The translations under genes were made by a program, and so were the position numbers. Positions 24,700 through 31,701 of a DNA stretch of 31,701 bases are shown piece by piece; within the stretch, counting starts at the first letter, position 1; every line of letters begins with the position of its first letter. The DNA comes from CAZIMM01 sp964540415. GTDB lineage: Bacteria > Bacillota > Clostridia > Oscillospirales > Acutalibacteraceae. Under the pieces are notes generated by a model. It was not told the DNA's origin, did no database searches, and saw only the letters and a program-made list of their open reading frames with translations. The DNA is taken from NCBI GenBank assembly GCA_964540415.1, contig CAZIMM010000017.1:1-31701 (forward strand), in the 5' to 3' direction.

Positions 24700-26121
24700 T
24701 CAGAATCTGAAATACAAGAACGGATTGTAGACGGAATCCACCAGATAAGACGTTGAAAGCAGCAGCAATGCCGCGCACACAGCCGCCCTGCCGCTTTGCA
24801 GCAGAACCTGATGTGTTCCCGCGCGTTCCGACAACTTTTCCGCAAGCCTTTTCGGCAGATTTGTGCACGCGACAACCGCGACAGCGAGCAAAACAGAGTT
24901 GGTCAGGAAGAGATAAAGCCCGTCCGTGTCCGCAAAACCGCAGCCGTTCAAGCCGAGCATTGCACGGAAAAATGCTGCAATTTCGGAGACCTTGTCAAAC
25001 GAAAATATCACCCACGAGAACAGCACCGCGAGCAGAGTGTAAATGTGAGCAACTGCGGACGGCGCACGGTCAAGCAGCTTAAGCAGAAAGCATTTTTCTG
25101 CAATCAAAAGCACGCCGAACCATGCACCCCAGAGCAAAAAGTTCCATGACGCGCCATGCCAAAGCCCGGTCAGCAGCCAGACAATCGCAATGTTTCTGAA
25201 GTTTTTTGCCTTTGAACAGCGGCTTCCGCCGAGCGGGATATAGACATATTCGCGAAACCACGTTCCGAGAGAAATATGCCACCTGCGCCAGAACTCGGTG
25301 ACGCTTTCGGACATGTACGGATAGTTGAAGTTTTCCAGAAAATCAAATCCGAACATTTTTCCCAAACCGATAGCCATGTCGGAATATCCGGAAAAATCAA
25401 AATAAATCTGCAGTGCAAACGCGATGATTCCGAGCCATGCGGTAAAAACAGGGAGGGTTTGAATGTCACCTCCGCTCACGCTGTCCCAAATCATTCCCAC
25501 ATTGTTTGCAATCAGCACCTTTTTGCCAAGGCCGATGCAGAATCTTTTTGCACCCTCTCCGAAAGCGTCGGGGGTTACGGTGCGGTTGTCGAGGCTTTCT
25601 GCAATCGTACTGTAGCGGACAATCGGCCCCGCAATCAGCTGCGGGAAAAGCGAAACATAAGCGCCGAAGGATATGATGTTTTTCTGAACCCGTGCCTGTC
25701 CGCGGTAAACGTCAATGGTGTAGGACATGGTCTGAAAGGTGTAAAAAGAAATGCCTATGGGCAAGGGCAGACCCGGGAGCGGAATATCCGTTCCGAGCAC
25801 GCCGTTGACCGCAGACACAAAAAAGTCTGAATATTTGAAAACGCACAGCAGAGCGATGTTGATGACAGCCGACGAAACAACGGCGCGTCTTGCTTTCTTT
25901 CTGCTCCCCTGTTCAAGGTATTTTCCGACAAGCCTGCCGTGAACATAATCAACAGCCGTTGAAAACAGCATGAGCAGGACATAAACCGGCTCACCCCATG
26001 CATAAAACACTAAGCTGCACACAAACAGTGTCAAATTTTTCAGCCTTTTCGGTGAGATGAAATAAAGCATCAGCACCGCCGGCAAAAAACAAAAAAAGAA
26101 AATCAGACTTGAAAACACCAT
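24700..26121 (-). CDS. MBOAT-family membrane O-acyltransferase (AlgI/DltB-like)
   Basis: The 473-residue protein has about ten or more membrane segments. The AlgI/PatA core is clear: PIGISFYTFQTMSY, FPQLIAGPIVRY, QIYFDFSGYSDMAIGLGK, FWRRWHISLGTWFREYVYI and LLTGLWHGASWNF with the catalytic histidine. It passes acetyl (or other acyl) groups across the membrane to the extracellular DHHW protein encoded next. The gene starts 42 bases after a dipeptidase gene and seems part of the lepB-ylqF-rnhB-yraN transcript, since no terminator is seen between. Which polymer it modifies (peptidoglycan, teichoic acid or an exopolysaccharide) cannot be told. Confidence 0.93.
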   Translation of the reverse strand: MVFSSLIFFFCFLPAVLMLYFISPKRLKNLTLFVCSLVFYAWGEPVYVLLMLFSTAVDYVHGRLVGKYLEQGSRKKARRAVVSSAVINIALLCVFKYSDFFVSAVNGVLGTDIPLPGLPLPIGISFYTFQTMSYTIDVYRGQARVQKNIISFGAYVSLFPQLIAGPIVRYSTIAESLDNRTVTPDAFGEGAKRFCIGLGKKVLIANNVGMIWDSVSGGDIQTLPVFTAWLGIIAFALQIYFDFSGYSDMAIGLGKMFGFDFLENFNYPYMSESVTEFWRRWHISLGTWFREYVYIPLGGSRCSKAKNFRNIAIVWLLTGLWHGASWNFLLWGAWFGVLLIAEKCFLLKLLDRAPSAVAHIYTLLAVLFSWVIFSFDKVSEIAAFFRAMLGLNGCGFADTDGLYLFLTNSVLLAVAVVACTNLPKRLAEKLSERAGTHQVLLQSGRAAVCAALLLLSTSYLVDSVYNPFLYFRF

Positions 26122-26163
26122 TTATTTTGCTTCTCCGTATCTCCGTTATCACGACATCCGGTT

Positions 26164-27081
26164 TTATCGGTGACAATTCCCGGCAAAAAATCTGTCCGCA
26201 TTGTCCCAGAAAATCTTTTTTGCAACATTCTCGGACACGTTCCTGTTCAGCAGATATTCATAAAGTCTGCAAACATTTTCTATGCCGCGAAGCTCCGGAC
26301 ATACGGTGCAGCCGTCATAATCGCTGCCGAGTGCCAGTGTGTTTTCACTGCCGATTTCGAGCATATGCGCAATGTGGGCATACAGTGCGTCAATCGAGCC
26401 GTCCGCACCGAGAAATTCGTCAAAGAAGTTTATGCCGATCAGTCCCTCACGGCCGTTAATGATTTCAATCTGACCGTCGGTAAGGTTTCTGGGATGTCTG
26501 AACACACGGGCGGAATCTGAATGCGAGGCAATGAACGGCCTGCGGCAGATTTCCGCAACGTCATAAAATCCTCTTTCATTCAGGTGAGACACATCCGGCA
26601 CAATTCCGACACGCTCCATCTCTTTCACCGCGCGCCTGCCGAAATCCGTCAAGCCGTCCTCACAGCCGGAACGGCTGCCGTGACCCAGCTCGTTCGAGCC
26701 GTTCCATGTGATTGTGATTATGCGCACTCCGAGGTCAAAGAGCTTGCCGACGCGCTCAATCTCTCCGCACAGCACACTCCCGCCCTCAACGGCAAGAATC
26801 GCGCCGCTTTTTGCTTCACGGCAGTTATCAAAATCCGTAACACGGCTGATGACATCCGTGTTTTTTTCCGTCTGGTCGATGTAATATTTGTAGACACGCT
26901 CAAAATATTCCGCCGCCTTTTCACCGCGGTGCTCATCCGGCATCCAGATTGCAAACACCTGCCGCCATTTGTCAAAGCCGGATGCCCTCCGGAGGTCAAT
27001 ATCCAGCTGATTTGAGCGGAGAGGCAAGCCCCTGTTTGCACATTCTCCGATTGTGTCGCAATGAAGGTCAAAAAATTTCAC
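26164..27081 (-). CDS. membrane dipeptidase-type enzyme (peptidase family M19)
   Basis: The 305-residue protein is an amidohydrolase-fold zinc dipeptidase. It has FDLHCDT with the first metal ligands near residue 7, AVEGG with the bridging glutamate, ITITWNG, DVSHLNERGF and SHSDSARV with histidine ligands, HPRNLTDGQ, and GSDYDGC near the end. M19 enzymes cut dipeptides, including those with a D-residue. There is no signal peptide, so it is cytoplasmic. The start is GTG at 27081 with a very good AAGGAG six bases upstream. It follows yraN by 15 bases. Confidence 0.93.
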   Translation of the reverse strand: MKFFDLHCDTIGECANRGLPLRSNQLDIDLRRASGFDKWRQVFAIWMPDEHRGEKAAEYFERVYKYYIDQTEKNTDVISRVTDFDNCREAKSGAILAVEGGSVLCGEIERVGKLFDLGVRIITITWNGSNELGHGSRSGCEDGLTDFGRRAVKEMERVGIVPDVSHLNERGFYDVAEICRRPFIASHSDSARVFRHPRNLTDGQIEIINGREGLIGINFFDEFLGADGSIDALYAHIAHMLEIGSENTLALGSDYDGCTVCPELRGIENVCRLYEYLLNRNVSENVAKKIFWDNADRFFAGNCHR

Positions 27082-27096
27082 TGTTTTCTCCTTGTG

Positions 27097-27483
27097 TTAA
27101 AAGCCGCCTGCGTCAAAGGCGTTGTCAATATAGTTGATTGAATCGATGCCGCCCGTTTTGTTGAGAAAAACCTCCGCAACATCAAATCGCGGCTGAAGCT
27201 TAAGTTCGCTGTTCTGCGCAAGAAAGAGCGACGCCGTGTGAACCAGCCTGCGCTGCTTGTGAAAGTCCACCGCCTCGCCCGGGGTTGAAATTGCCTCCGC
27301 GGAACGCGTTTTGACCTCAACAAACATTATGTATTTTCGGTCGGCTGCGATTATGTCAATTTCCCCGAAACGGCAGGAGTAATTTACCGCGAGGATATCA
27401 CACTTTCTTTTGCGTAAAATAATGACAACGGCAGCCTCGCCGCCGTCGCCGGTTTTTCTGTGTGAGTTGCCCTGTGTTTTCAA
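27097..27483 (-). CDS. yraN: UPF0102 / YraN-family protein (nuclease fold)
   Basis: The 128-residue protein has the restriction-endonuclease-like fold of the YraN family: GDGGEAAVV near the start, then RFGEIDIIAADRK and IMFVEVKTRS, giving the D-ExK style metal site. The cellular role of the family is not settled, though DNA transformation or recombination has been suggested. The start is TTG at 27483, four bases after the rnhB stop. The rnhB-yraN order is standard in Firmicutes. Confidence 0.9.
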   Translation of the reverse strand: MKTQGNSHRKTGDGGEAAVVIILRKRKCDILAVNYSCRFGEIDIIAADRKYIMFVEVKTRSAEAISTPGEAVDFHKQRRLVHTASLFLAQNSELKLQPRFDVAEVFLNKTGGIDSINYIDNAFDAGGF

Positions 27484-27487
27484 GTCC

Positions 27488-28111
27488 TCACCCCAAAAAA
27501 TTCTTCAAAAATGTTTTTCTGTGCACCGGGGATACGCCGTGTTCCCTGAGCATTTCGTAATGAAGCTTGGTGCCGTATCCCTTATGTTGGGCAAAGCAGT
27601 ATTCGGGATACTGTTTGTCAAGCAGGAGCATGTAACGGTCTCTGCTGACCTTGGCAAGAATTGATGCCGCAGCAATTGACGCGGAAATCGAATCGCCCTT
27701 CACAATTGTTCTTTGTTCGATTGAAAGCCCCGGCTTTTGGTTGCCGTCAATAAGTGCACAGTCGGGCTTTATGTTCAGACCTTCAACCGCGCGGCGCATT
27801 GCAAGGAAGGTTGCCTGCAGGATGTTGATGCTGTCAATTTCATTCTCGTCGGACCGGGCAACGCAGCAGTCAACGGCCTGCGCCTTTATCACATCAAAAA
27901 GAGCTTCGCGCTTTTTTTCGGAAAGCTTTTTTGAATCATTGAGTCCCTCAATGCAAATTCCGGCGGGAAGGATTACTGCCGCGGCGAAAACAGGCCCGGC
28001 AAGAGGTCCGCGTCCCGCCTCGTCAATTCCGCAGACACATTTATATCCGTCGCACACTGCGGCGTTTTCGTGTTCAAACCAATGGCTTTCCGTCATACTG
28101 TCACCGTTCAT
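27488..28111 (-). CDS. rnhB: ribonuclease HII
   Basis: RNase HII removes ribonucleotides from DNA and RNA from hybrids. The motif CGIDEAGRGPLAGP carries the first acidic pair (D30, E31), ALIDGN the third (D122) and KGDSIS the fourth (D140). The 207-residue length is right. The ATG at 28111 has GGAG seven bases upstream and overlaps the end of ylqF by 11 bases, so translation is coupled; a second ATG at 28096 has no site. Confidence 0.95.
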   Translation of the reverse strand: MNGDSMTESHWFEHENAAVCDGYKCVCGIDEAGRGPLAGPVFAAAVILPAGICIEGLNDSKKLSEKKREALFDVIKAQAVDCCVARSDENEIDSINILQATFLAMRRAVEGLNIKPDCALIDGNQKPGLSIEQRTIVKGDSISASIAAASILAKVSRDRYMLLLDKQYPEYCFAQHKGYGTKLHYEMLREHGVSPVHRKTFLKNFLG

Positions 28112-28973
28112 TCGGAAGCTCCAGTGTTATTCTGCCGAGCTTACCGCCCCTGTATTCATCGAGAAGCATTATTGACGCGCGCAAAGTGTCCACCTCTCCG
28201 CCGCCGACAAGCATACCCCTCTTTTTTCCTATTCTGCACAGCAGCTCGTACGGCTGAACGCCGTCAATATCCGTGAGCTTATACCGCTCGGCGAGCCTGT
28301 CTGCATAGTCCCTTGCAAGCACATCCAAAAGACGCACGGCGAGGCTTTCGCTGTCCAGCACCTCATCCTTGACAGAGCCGATGAACGCGAGCTTATCCCC
28401 GACTTTCGGATCGTCGAATTTCGGCCAGAGAACTCCGGGGGTGTCCAGCAGCTCAACGCCGTTGCCGATGACAAACCATCTGTTCTGCTTGGTGACACCC
28501 GGTCTGTCCGCAACCTCTGCCTTTGCCATACCCGCCATGCGGTTGATAAACGAGGATTTGCCTGTGTTCGGGATTCCGACCACCATAACCCTGAGCGCTT
28601 TTCCCGCCATTCCCTTTGCCTCGTTGCTCTTGATTTTTTCCTCAAGAACCTCGCGCACAAGCGGCCTGTATGCCTTAAGCCCCTTGCCGCTTCTGCAATC
28701 AACGGCCAGCGCCGCAGTCCCCTCGCTTTTGAATGCGCGCAGCCATTGCGCGGTTGCGTTTTCGTCCGCAACATCGCTTTTGTTGAGAAGAACTATCCGC
28801 GGCTTTGAGCCTATCATCTCGGAAAGCTCCGGATTTCGGCTGCTCAGGGGCAGGCGCGCGTCAAGCAGCTCGGTCACGGCATCAACAAGAGGCAGACTCT
28901 CTTTGATGAGTCTGCGTGTTTTTGCCATATGCCCGGGGAACCATTGGACTGTTTGCTTTTGAAAATCACTCAT
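28101..28973 (-). CDS. ylqF: ribosome biogenesis GTPase YlqF/RbgA
   Basis: The 290-residue protein is a circularly permuted GTPase: G4 LLNKSD (62-67), G5 VDCRSGKG, G1 GIPNTGKSS (133-141), G2 around T161, and G3 DTPG (177-180). N-terminal VQWFPGHMAKTR is diagnostic. It acts in late assembly of the 50S subunit. The start is ATG 28973, overlapping the lepB1 stop by eight bases; the frame goes further back but inside lepB1. The neighbours rplS, lepB and rnhB are conserved in Firmicutes. Confidence 0.96.
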   Translation of the reverse strand: MSDFQKQTVQWFPGHMAKTRRLIKESLPLVDAVTELLDARLPLSSRNPELSEMIGSKPRIVLLNKSDVADENATAQWLRAFKSEGTAALAVDCRSGKGLKAYRPLVREVLEEKIKSNEAKGMAGKALRVMVVGIPNTGKSSFINRMAGMAKAEVADRPGVTKQNRWFVIGNGVELLDTPGVLWPKFDDPKVGDKLAFIGSVKDEVLDSESLAVRLLDVLARDYADRLAERYKLTDIDGVQPYELLCRIGKKRGMLVGGGEVDTLRASIMLLDEYRGGKLGRITLELPNER

Positions 28974-29583
28974 AATCGAAACTCGCGTATTCAATCTTCC
29001 ACTGCGAAAGCGGAGAAAACCTGAATCTGACATTGCCGAGCAGATACTCACTGTCAATCAGGCCTATCATTGCCGAGCGGCTGTCCGTTGACTCGTTGCG
29101 GTTGTCGCCCATGACAAACACCTTGCCCTCGGGGATTTGAAGCGGATAGGTAAAGTCCCCGGTGCTCAAAAGCTTTTCGCTTATGTAAGGCTCGTTGAGC
29201 AGCTTTCCGTCAACATAAACATCTCCGGACGACGTAATATTTACAGTTTGCCCGCCGACGGCAATTATACGCTTGACAATCGGCTCATGGAAAAAATTCG
29301 GCTGGGTTACAATTGTGATATCTCCCTGCTCCGGAATAGCGCAAAACGCAGAGACGCACATCCAGTCGCCGTCCCGGAGCGTGGGCAGCATTGACCTACC
29401 GCTGACCCCGACAAGCCTGAACACAAAAGTGAACAGCAGCATGATCATTATCACAGCCGACATCATTGTGCCGGCAAAATCGTAGACAGCGAGTGTGAGC
29501 TTCCCGACGGGAGTGCCGGCCGCTTCAGCGGTCTGCTCCGGCTCAAGCTGCTCAAGCTCCTCTGTTTCATTAAAGTTCTGCAT
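28966..29583 (-). CDS. lepB: signal peptidase I (first of two tandem copies by position)
   Basis: The 205-residue protein has an acidic N-terminus, one membrane segment (about 33-58) and an outer S26 domain. SGRSMLPTL holds the serine (S64), VKRIIAVGG the lysine (K104), and VMGDNRNESTDSR the conserved C-terminal block. It cuts signal peptides from exported proteins such as the secreted products in this window. I choose ATG 29583, since AAGGA lies about 11 bases upstream; an ATG at 29595 overlaps that site. It lies 36 bases after a paralogous lepB gene. Confidence 0.95.
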   Translation of the reverse strand: MQNFNETEELEQLEPEQTAEAAGTPVGKLTLAVYDFAGTMMSAVIMIMLLFTFVFRLVGVSGRSMLPTLRDGDWMCVSAFCAIPEQGDITIVTQPNFFHEPIVKRIIAVGGQTVNITSSGDVYVDGKLLNEPYISEKLLSTGDFTYPLQIPEGKVFVMGDNRNESTDSRSAMIGLIDSEYLLGNVRFRFSPLSQWKIEYASFDYE

Positions 29584-29619
29584 TGTAAAAGACATCCTTT
29601 CATAAAGGGCTGTATAAGC

Positions 29620-30222
29620 TCAATAAATCGACCATTTGCCAAACGGAATAATTCTGCCGACCGCTCTGCCGAGAACATAGTTTTCGTCAATCAAACCGAT
29701 TGCCGTCGAGCGGCTGTCTATGGAAAGATTGCGGTTGTCGCCCATGACAAACACCTTGCCCTCCGGCACCGTAATCGGGAAAACGACATCGTAGCTTCTG
29801 TATGTCGGCGCGTTGGTATAAGGCTCGTCGAGCGCCTCACCGTCAACATATACAACACCCTGCAGAAAATCAATGTCCACTTCCTGACCGCCCACAGCGA
29901 TAACACGCTTGACAATCGGCTCGTTTCTGACCTTGTTCGGCTGGGTCACAATGACAATCTCGCCTTTTTGGGGGTGCGAGTCAAAGCTGCTGACAAACAA
30001 CCAGTCGCCGTCGTCAAGTGTGGGCACCATTGAAGTTCCCTCCACTCCTACGGGACGGATGATGAACGCAAACACGATGAAAATTGCAATAACGGCTCCG
30101 ACAATTGAATCGAGCCATTCATATGCGCCGTCACACAGTGCGGAAAATCTTCCGGTTTTTACGGCGGCTTCGCGCAAAATTTCCTGCGGGAAGGCAACAT
30201 TGTATTCGTTAATTCTGCTCAG
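29620..30222 (-). CDS. lepB: signal peptidase I (second tandem copy), likely non-ATG start
   Basis: The product of about 200 residues has a membrane segment (36-58) and the S26 motifs GTSMVPTLDDGDW (S64), IVKRVIAVGG (K105) and VMGDNRNLSIDSRS. The frame is open back to a TTG at 30291, but that codon lies in the rplS terminator stem and upstream of the expected transcription start (about 30256). Within the transcript there is no in-frame ATG, GTG or TTG before the membrane segment. The best site is AGGAAG with eight bases to CTG at 30222 (reading LSRINEYN). I report that start with moderate trust; function is certain. Confidence 0.9.
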   Translation of the reverse strand: MSRINEYNVAFPQEILREAAVKTGRFSALCDGAYEWLDSIVGAVIAIFIVFAFIIRPVGVEGTSMVPTLDDGDWLFVSSFDSHPQKGEIVIVTQPNKVRNEPIVKRVIAVGGQEVDIDFLQGVVYVDGEALDEPYTNAPTYRSYDVVFPITVPEGKVFVMGDNRNLSIDSRSTAIGLIDENYVLGRAVGRIIPFGKWSIY

Positions 30223-30262
30223 CGAAAAAACTTCCTCTCGGGTAAATACGAAACCAAAGTTT

Positions 30263-30291
30263 ATTATAACAAAAAAGCGGAGCAAACGCAA
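30263..30291 (-). promoter_or_regulatory. lepB2 promoter embedded in the rplS terminator
   Basis: TTGCGT (30286-30291) lies in the loop and second arm of the rplS terminator, followed by a 17-bp spacer and perfect TATAAT (30263-30268). Transcription would start near 30256 and serve lepB2-lepB1-ylqF-rnhB-yraN and perhaps the later genes. Confidence 0.72.
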
Positions 30292-30303
30292 GGCTTGCTC
30301 CGC
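30277..30303 (-). terminator. intrinsic terminator of rplS
   Basis: A perfect nine-base stem GCGGAGCAA/TTGCTCCGC with a nine-base loop, followed on the minus strand by TTTTTT. It starts 38 bases after the rplS stop. Confidence 0.88.
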
Positions 30304-30341
30304 CGTTTTTACAAAAAATGATGATATTTTGCCGGGTTGTG

Positions 30342-30686
30342 TTATTTGATTCTTGACTTAACCTTGGCAGCCTTGCCGACTCTGTCGCGCAAATAATAGA
30401 GCTTGCTTCTGCGAACCTTGCCGAGACGGACTGTTTCAACAGCAGCCACGTTCGGGGAATGAAGCGGGAAAACTCTCTCCACGCCGACACCGTATGATAC
30501 GCGGCGAACAGTGAAGGTTTTGGAAATGCCGCTGCCTTTTTCCGCGATGACAATGCCTTCAAACGCCTGAATTCTCTCTCTCTCTCCCTCACGGATTTTG
30601 ACGGAGACCTTGACGGTATCGCCGATGTTGAACTTGGGAACCTCGGTTTTGAAGCTGTCCTGTGCAATGATTTTGAGTGCGTCCAT
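30342..30686 (-). CDS. rplS: 50S ribosomal protein L19
   Basis: The 114-residue protein starts MDALKIIAQDSFKTEVP and contains IGDTVKVSVKIREGERERIQ, VRRVSYGVGVERVFPLHSP and KVRRSKLYYLRDRVGKAAKVK, all typical of L19, which sits at the 30S-50S interface. AGGAGG lies seven bases before the ATG; the longer frame upstream lies in the leader. It has its own promoter, a leader of about 115 bases and its own terminator. Confidence 0.97.
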   Translation of the reverse strand: MDALKIIAQDSFKTEVPKFNIGDTVKVSVKIREGERERIQAFEGIVIAEKGSGISKTFTVRRVSYGVGVERVFPLHSPNVAAVETVRLGKVRRSKLYYLRDRVGKAAKVKSRIK

Positions 30687-30772
30687 TGATTTTCCTCCTG
30701 ATTTTTTCAGACGTTCGTAACATATTATATGATGACAGAGGACCGTCAGCTTTAATTTTTGCATATTAAACC

Positions 30773-30791
30773 CCGTTGCAGGTTACAACGG
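30773..30791 (-). promoter_or_regulatory. hairpin in the rplS leader
   Basis: CCGTTG and CAACGG are perfect complements with a seven-base loop, located just after the expected transcription start of rplS. An 'L19 leader' RNA is known from Firmicutes; this hairpin is in the right place, but I could not check its consensus. Confidence 0.5.
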
Positions 30792-30807
30792 AACTAAACG
30801 CCGAATT

Positions 30808-30836
30808 ATAATACCACAACAGTTTGCAAAATGCAA
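30808..30836 (-). promoter_or_regulatory. promoter of rplS
   Basis: TTGCAT (30831-30836), 17 bp, TATTAT (30808-30813) on the minus strand. Start near 30801. The hexamers and spacer length are the same as for rpsT. Confidence 0.75.
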
Positions 30837-30929
30837 TACAATTTCGAATATTTTTTTGCAGATTTTTTTCAGTGTGCGGATAATACATTATGATGCCGGC
30901 AGAAGTGCCTTCATTTTTGCCGCACAAAA

Positions 30930-30954
30930 GAAGCCGCCCGGTGTGAGCGGCTTC
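30930..30954 (-). terminator. intrinsic terminator of groL
   Basis: A perfect eight-base stem GAAGCCGC/GCGGCTTC with a nine-base loop, followed on the minus strand by TTTTG. It lies about 25 bases after the groL stop. Confidence 0.8.
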
Positions 30955-30979
30955 AAATCTTGTTTGCGGAAGCGGGAAA

Positions 30980-31701
30980 TTAATACATTCCGCCGCCTTG
31001 CGCTGCCATTGCCGCAGCGTTGGCTGCCGCGTCTGCCGCGGGGTCGGGCTTGTCGGCAACAAGTGATTCTGTTGTGAGAACCATTGCCGCGACGGAAGAA
31101 GCGTTCTGCAAAGCGGAGCGCGTGACCTTTGTCGGGTCAAGAATACCGGAAGCGATCATGTCCACGAAAGCGTCCTTTGCAAAGTCATATCCGTAGCCGT
31201 CCTTGCCGGATGCCTTGATTTCGTTGACTATAACCGAGCCCTCGAGACCTGCGTTCTCGGCAATCTGACGGACAGGCTCCTCAATCGCCTTGAGGACAAT
31301 TTTGATTCCTGTTTTCTCATCTGCGTCTTCTGTCTTTTCAAGCAGAGCCTCAACATAAGGAATGGAGTTTATCAGTGCGACGCCGCCGCCTGCGACGAAG
31401 CCTTCCTCAACTGCTGCCTTAGTTGCCGCGAGAGCATCCTCGATGCGCAGCTTCTTTTCCTTCATTTCGGTTTCGGTTGCTGCACCGACTCTGATGACTG
31501 CAACACCACCGGCAAGCTTTGCAAGACGCTCCTGCAGCTTCTCACGGTCAAAATCGGAGGTTGTGGTTTCAATCTGTGCTCTTATCTGCTGAACGCGGGA
31601 CTTAATTTCGTCCTTGTTGCCCTCACCGTCAACAATGATGGTGTTTTCCTTGGAGATCTTCACCTGACGCGCACGGCCGAGCTGGGTCATCTGCGTTTCC
31701 T
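30980..31701 (-). CDS. groL: chaperonin GroEL, C-terminal part only
   Basis: The frame is open at the window edge (the residues before the first Met in the window read ETQ), so this is roughly the last 240 of about 540 residues. It shows the apical and equatorial parts: LGRARQVKISKENTIIVDG, LQERLAKLAGGVAVIRVGAATE, EEGFVAGGGVAL and TESLVADKP, and ends in the usual glycine-methionine-rich tail (AAQGGGMY). GroEL folds proteins in a double ring with GroES. Nothing upstream is visible, so whether groES is adjacent is unknown. Confidence 0.97.
   Translation of the reverse strand, partial: ETQMTQLGRARQVKISKENTIIVDGEGNKDEIKSRVQQIRAQIETTTSDFDREKLQERLAKLAGGVAVIRVGAATETEMKEKKLRIEDALAATKAAVEEGFVAGGGVALINSIPYVEALLEKTEDADEKTGIKIVLKAIEEPVRQIAENAGLEGSVIVNEIKASGKDGYGYDFAKDAFVDMIASGILDPTKVTRSALQNASSVAAMVLTTESLVADKPDPAADAAANAAAMAAQGGGMY

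Noticed and set aside
1..31701. CRISPR arrays, tRNA/rRNA genes, transposases, phage genes
   Set aside because: No regularly spaced repeats, no cloverleaf-like or rRNA sequence and no transposase, integrase or phage structural protein was seen on either strand.

Overview
The window comes from a low-GC Gram-positive (Firmicutes) bacterium, most likely an uncultured gut Clostridia of the Oscillospirales/Ruminococcaceae type. This is inferred from the replicative polymerase PolC, the tandem type I signal peptidases, the Firmicutes gene order pyrH-frr-uppS-cdsA-dxr-rseP-ispG-polC and rplS-lepB-ylqF-rnhB-yraN, strong AGGAGG ribosome binding sites and TTGACA/TATAAT promoters. No rRNA, tRNA, CRISPR array, transposase or phage gene was seen.

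Region 1 (1-11111, all minus strand). An acyltransferase cut by the window edge and a lone hisI have their own strong promoter. Before them in transcription order lies a large housekeeping operon: pyrH, frr, uppS, cdsA, dxr, rseP, ispG, polC. It joins UMP kinase and ribosome recycling to isoprenoid, lipid-carrier and phospholipid synthesis and to the replicative polymerase. The PolC here lacks its usual 3'-5' exonuclease domain.

Region 2 (11112-16318, minus strand). This is the accessory heart of the window. A consensus promoter and a structured leader precede a 1025-residue secreted beta-helix/InlB-repeat protein. Then come a 43-residue peptide with a YxxPxL leader motif, a 14-bp hairpin, an HPr-kinase-like P-loop protein, an internal promoter, a PqqD-like (RRE) protein and a soluble Ser-His S26-type peptidase. 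The set looks like a ribosomally made peptide pathway with no lasso cyclase, transglutaminase-like protease or exporter beside it. I cannot match it to a characterised system.

Region 3 (16434-20033, plus strand, divergent from region 2). A three-gene unit holds a patatin-like phospholipase, a B12-binding radical SAM protein and a HAD phosphatase/mutase. It ends at a strong convergent terminator.

Region 4 (20051-31701, minus strand). First come a secreted metallophosphoesterase, a secreted DUF4434 (glycoside-hydrolase-like) protein and rpsT, each with its own promoter. Next is a long unit lepB2-lepB1-ylqF-rnhB-yraN-dipeptidase-MBOAT-DHHW. Upstream are rplS with a leader and the 3' part of groL. 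The rpsT and rplS promoters have identical hexamers and spacing, and the rpsT leader can fold over its own ribosome binding site. The lepB2 promoter is built into the rplS terminator.
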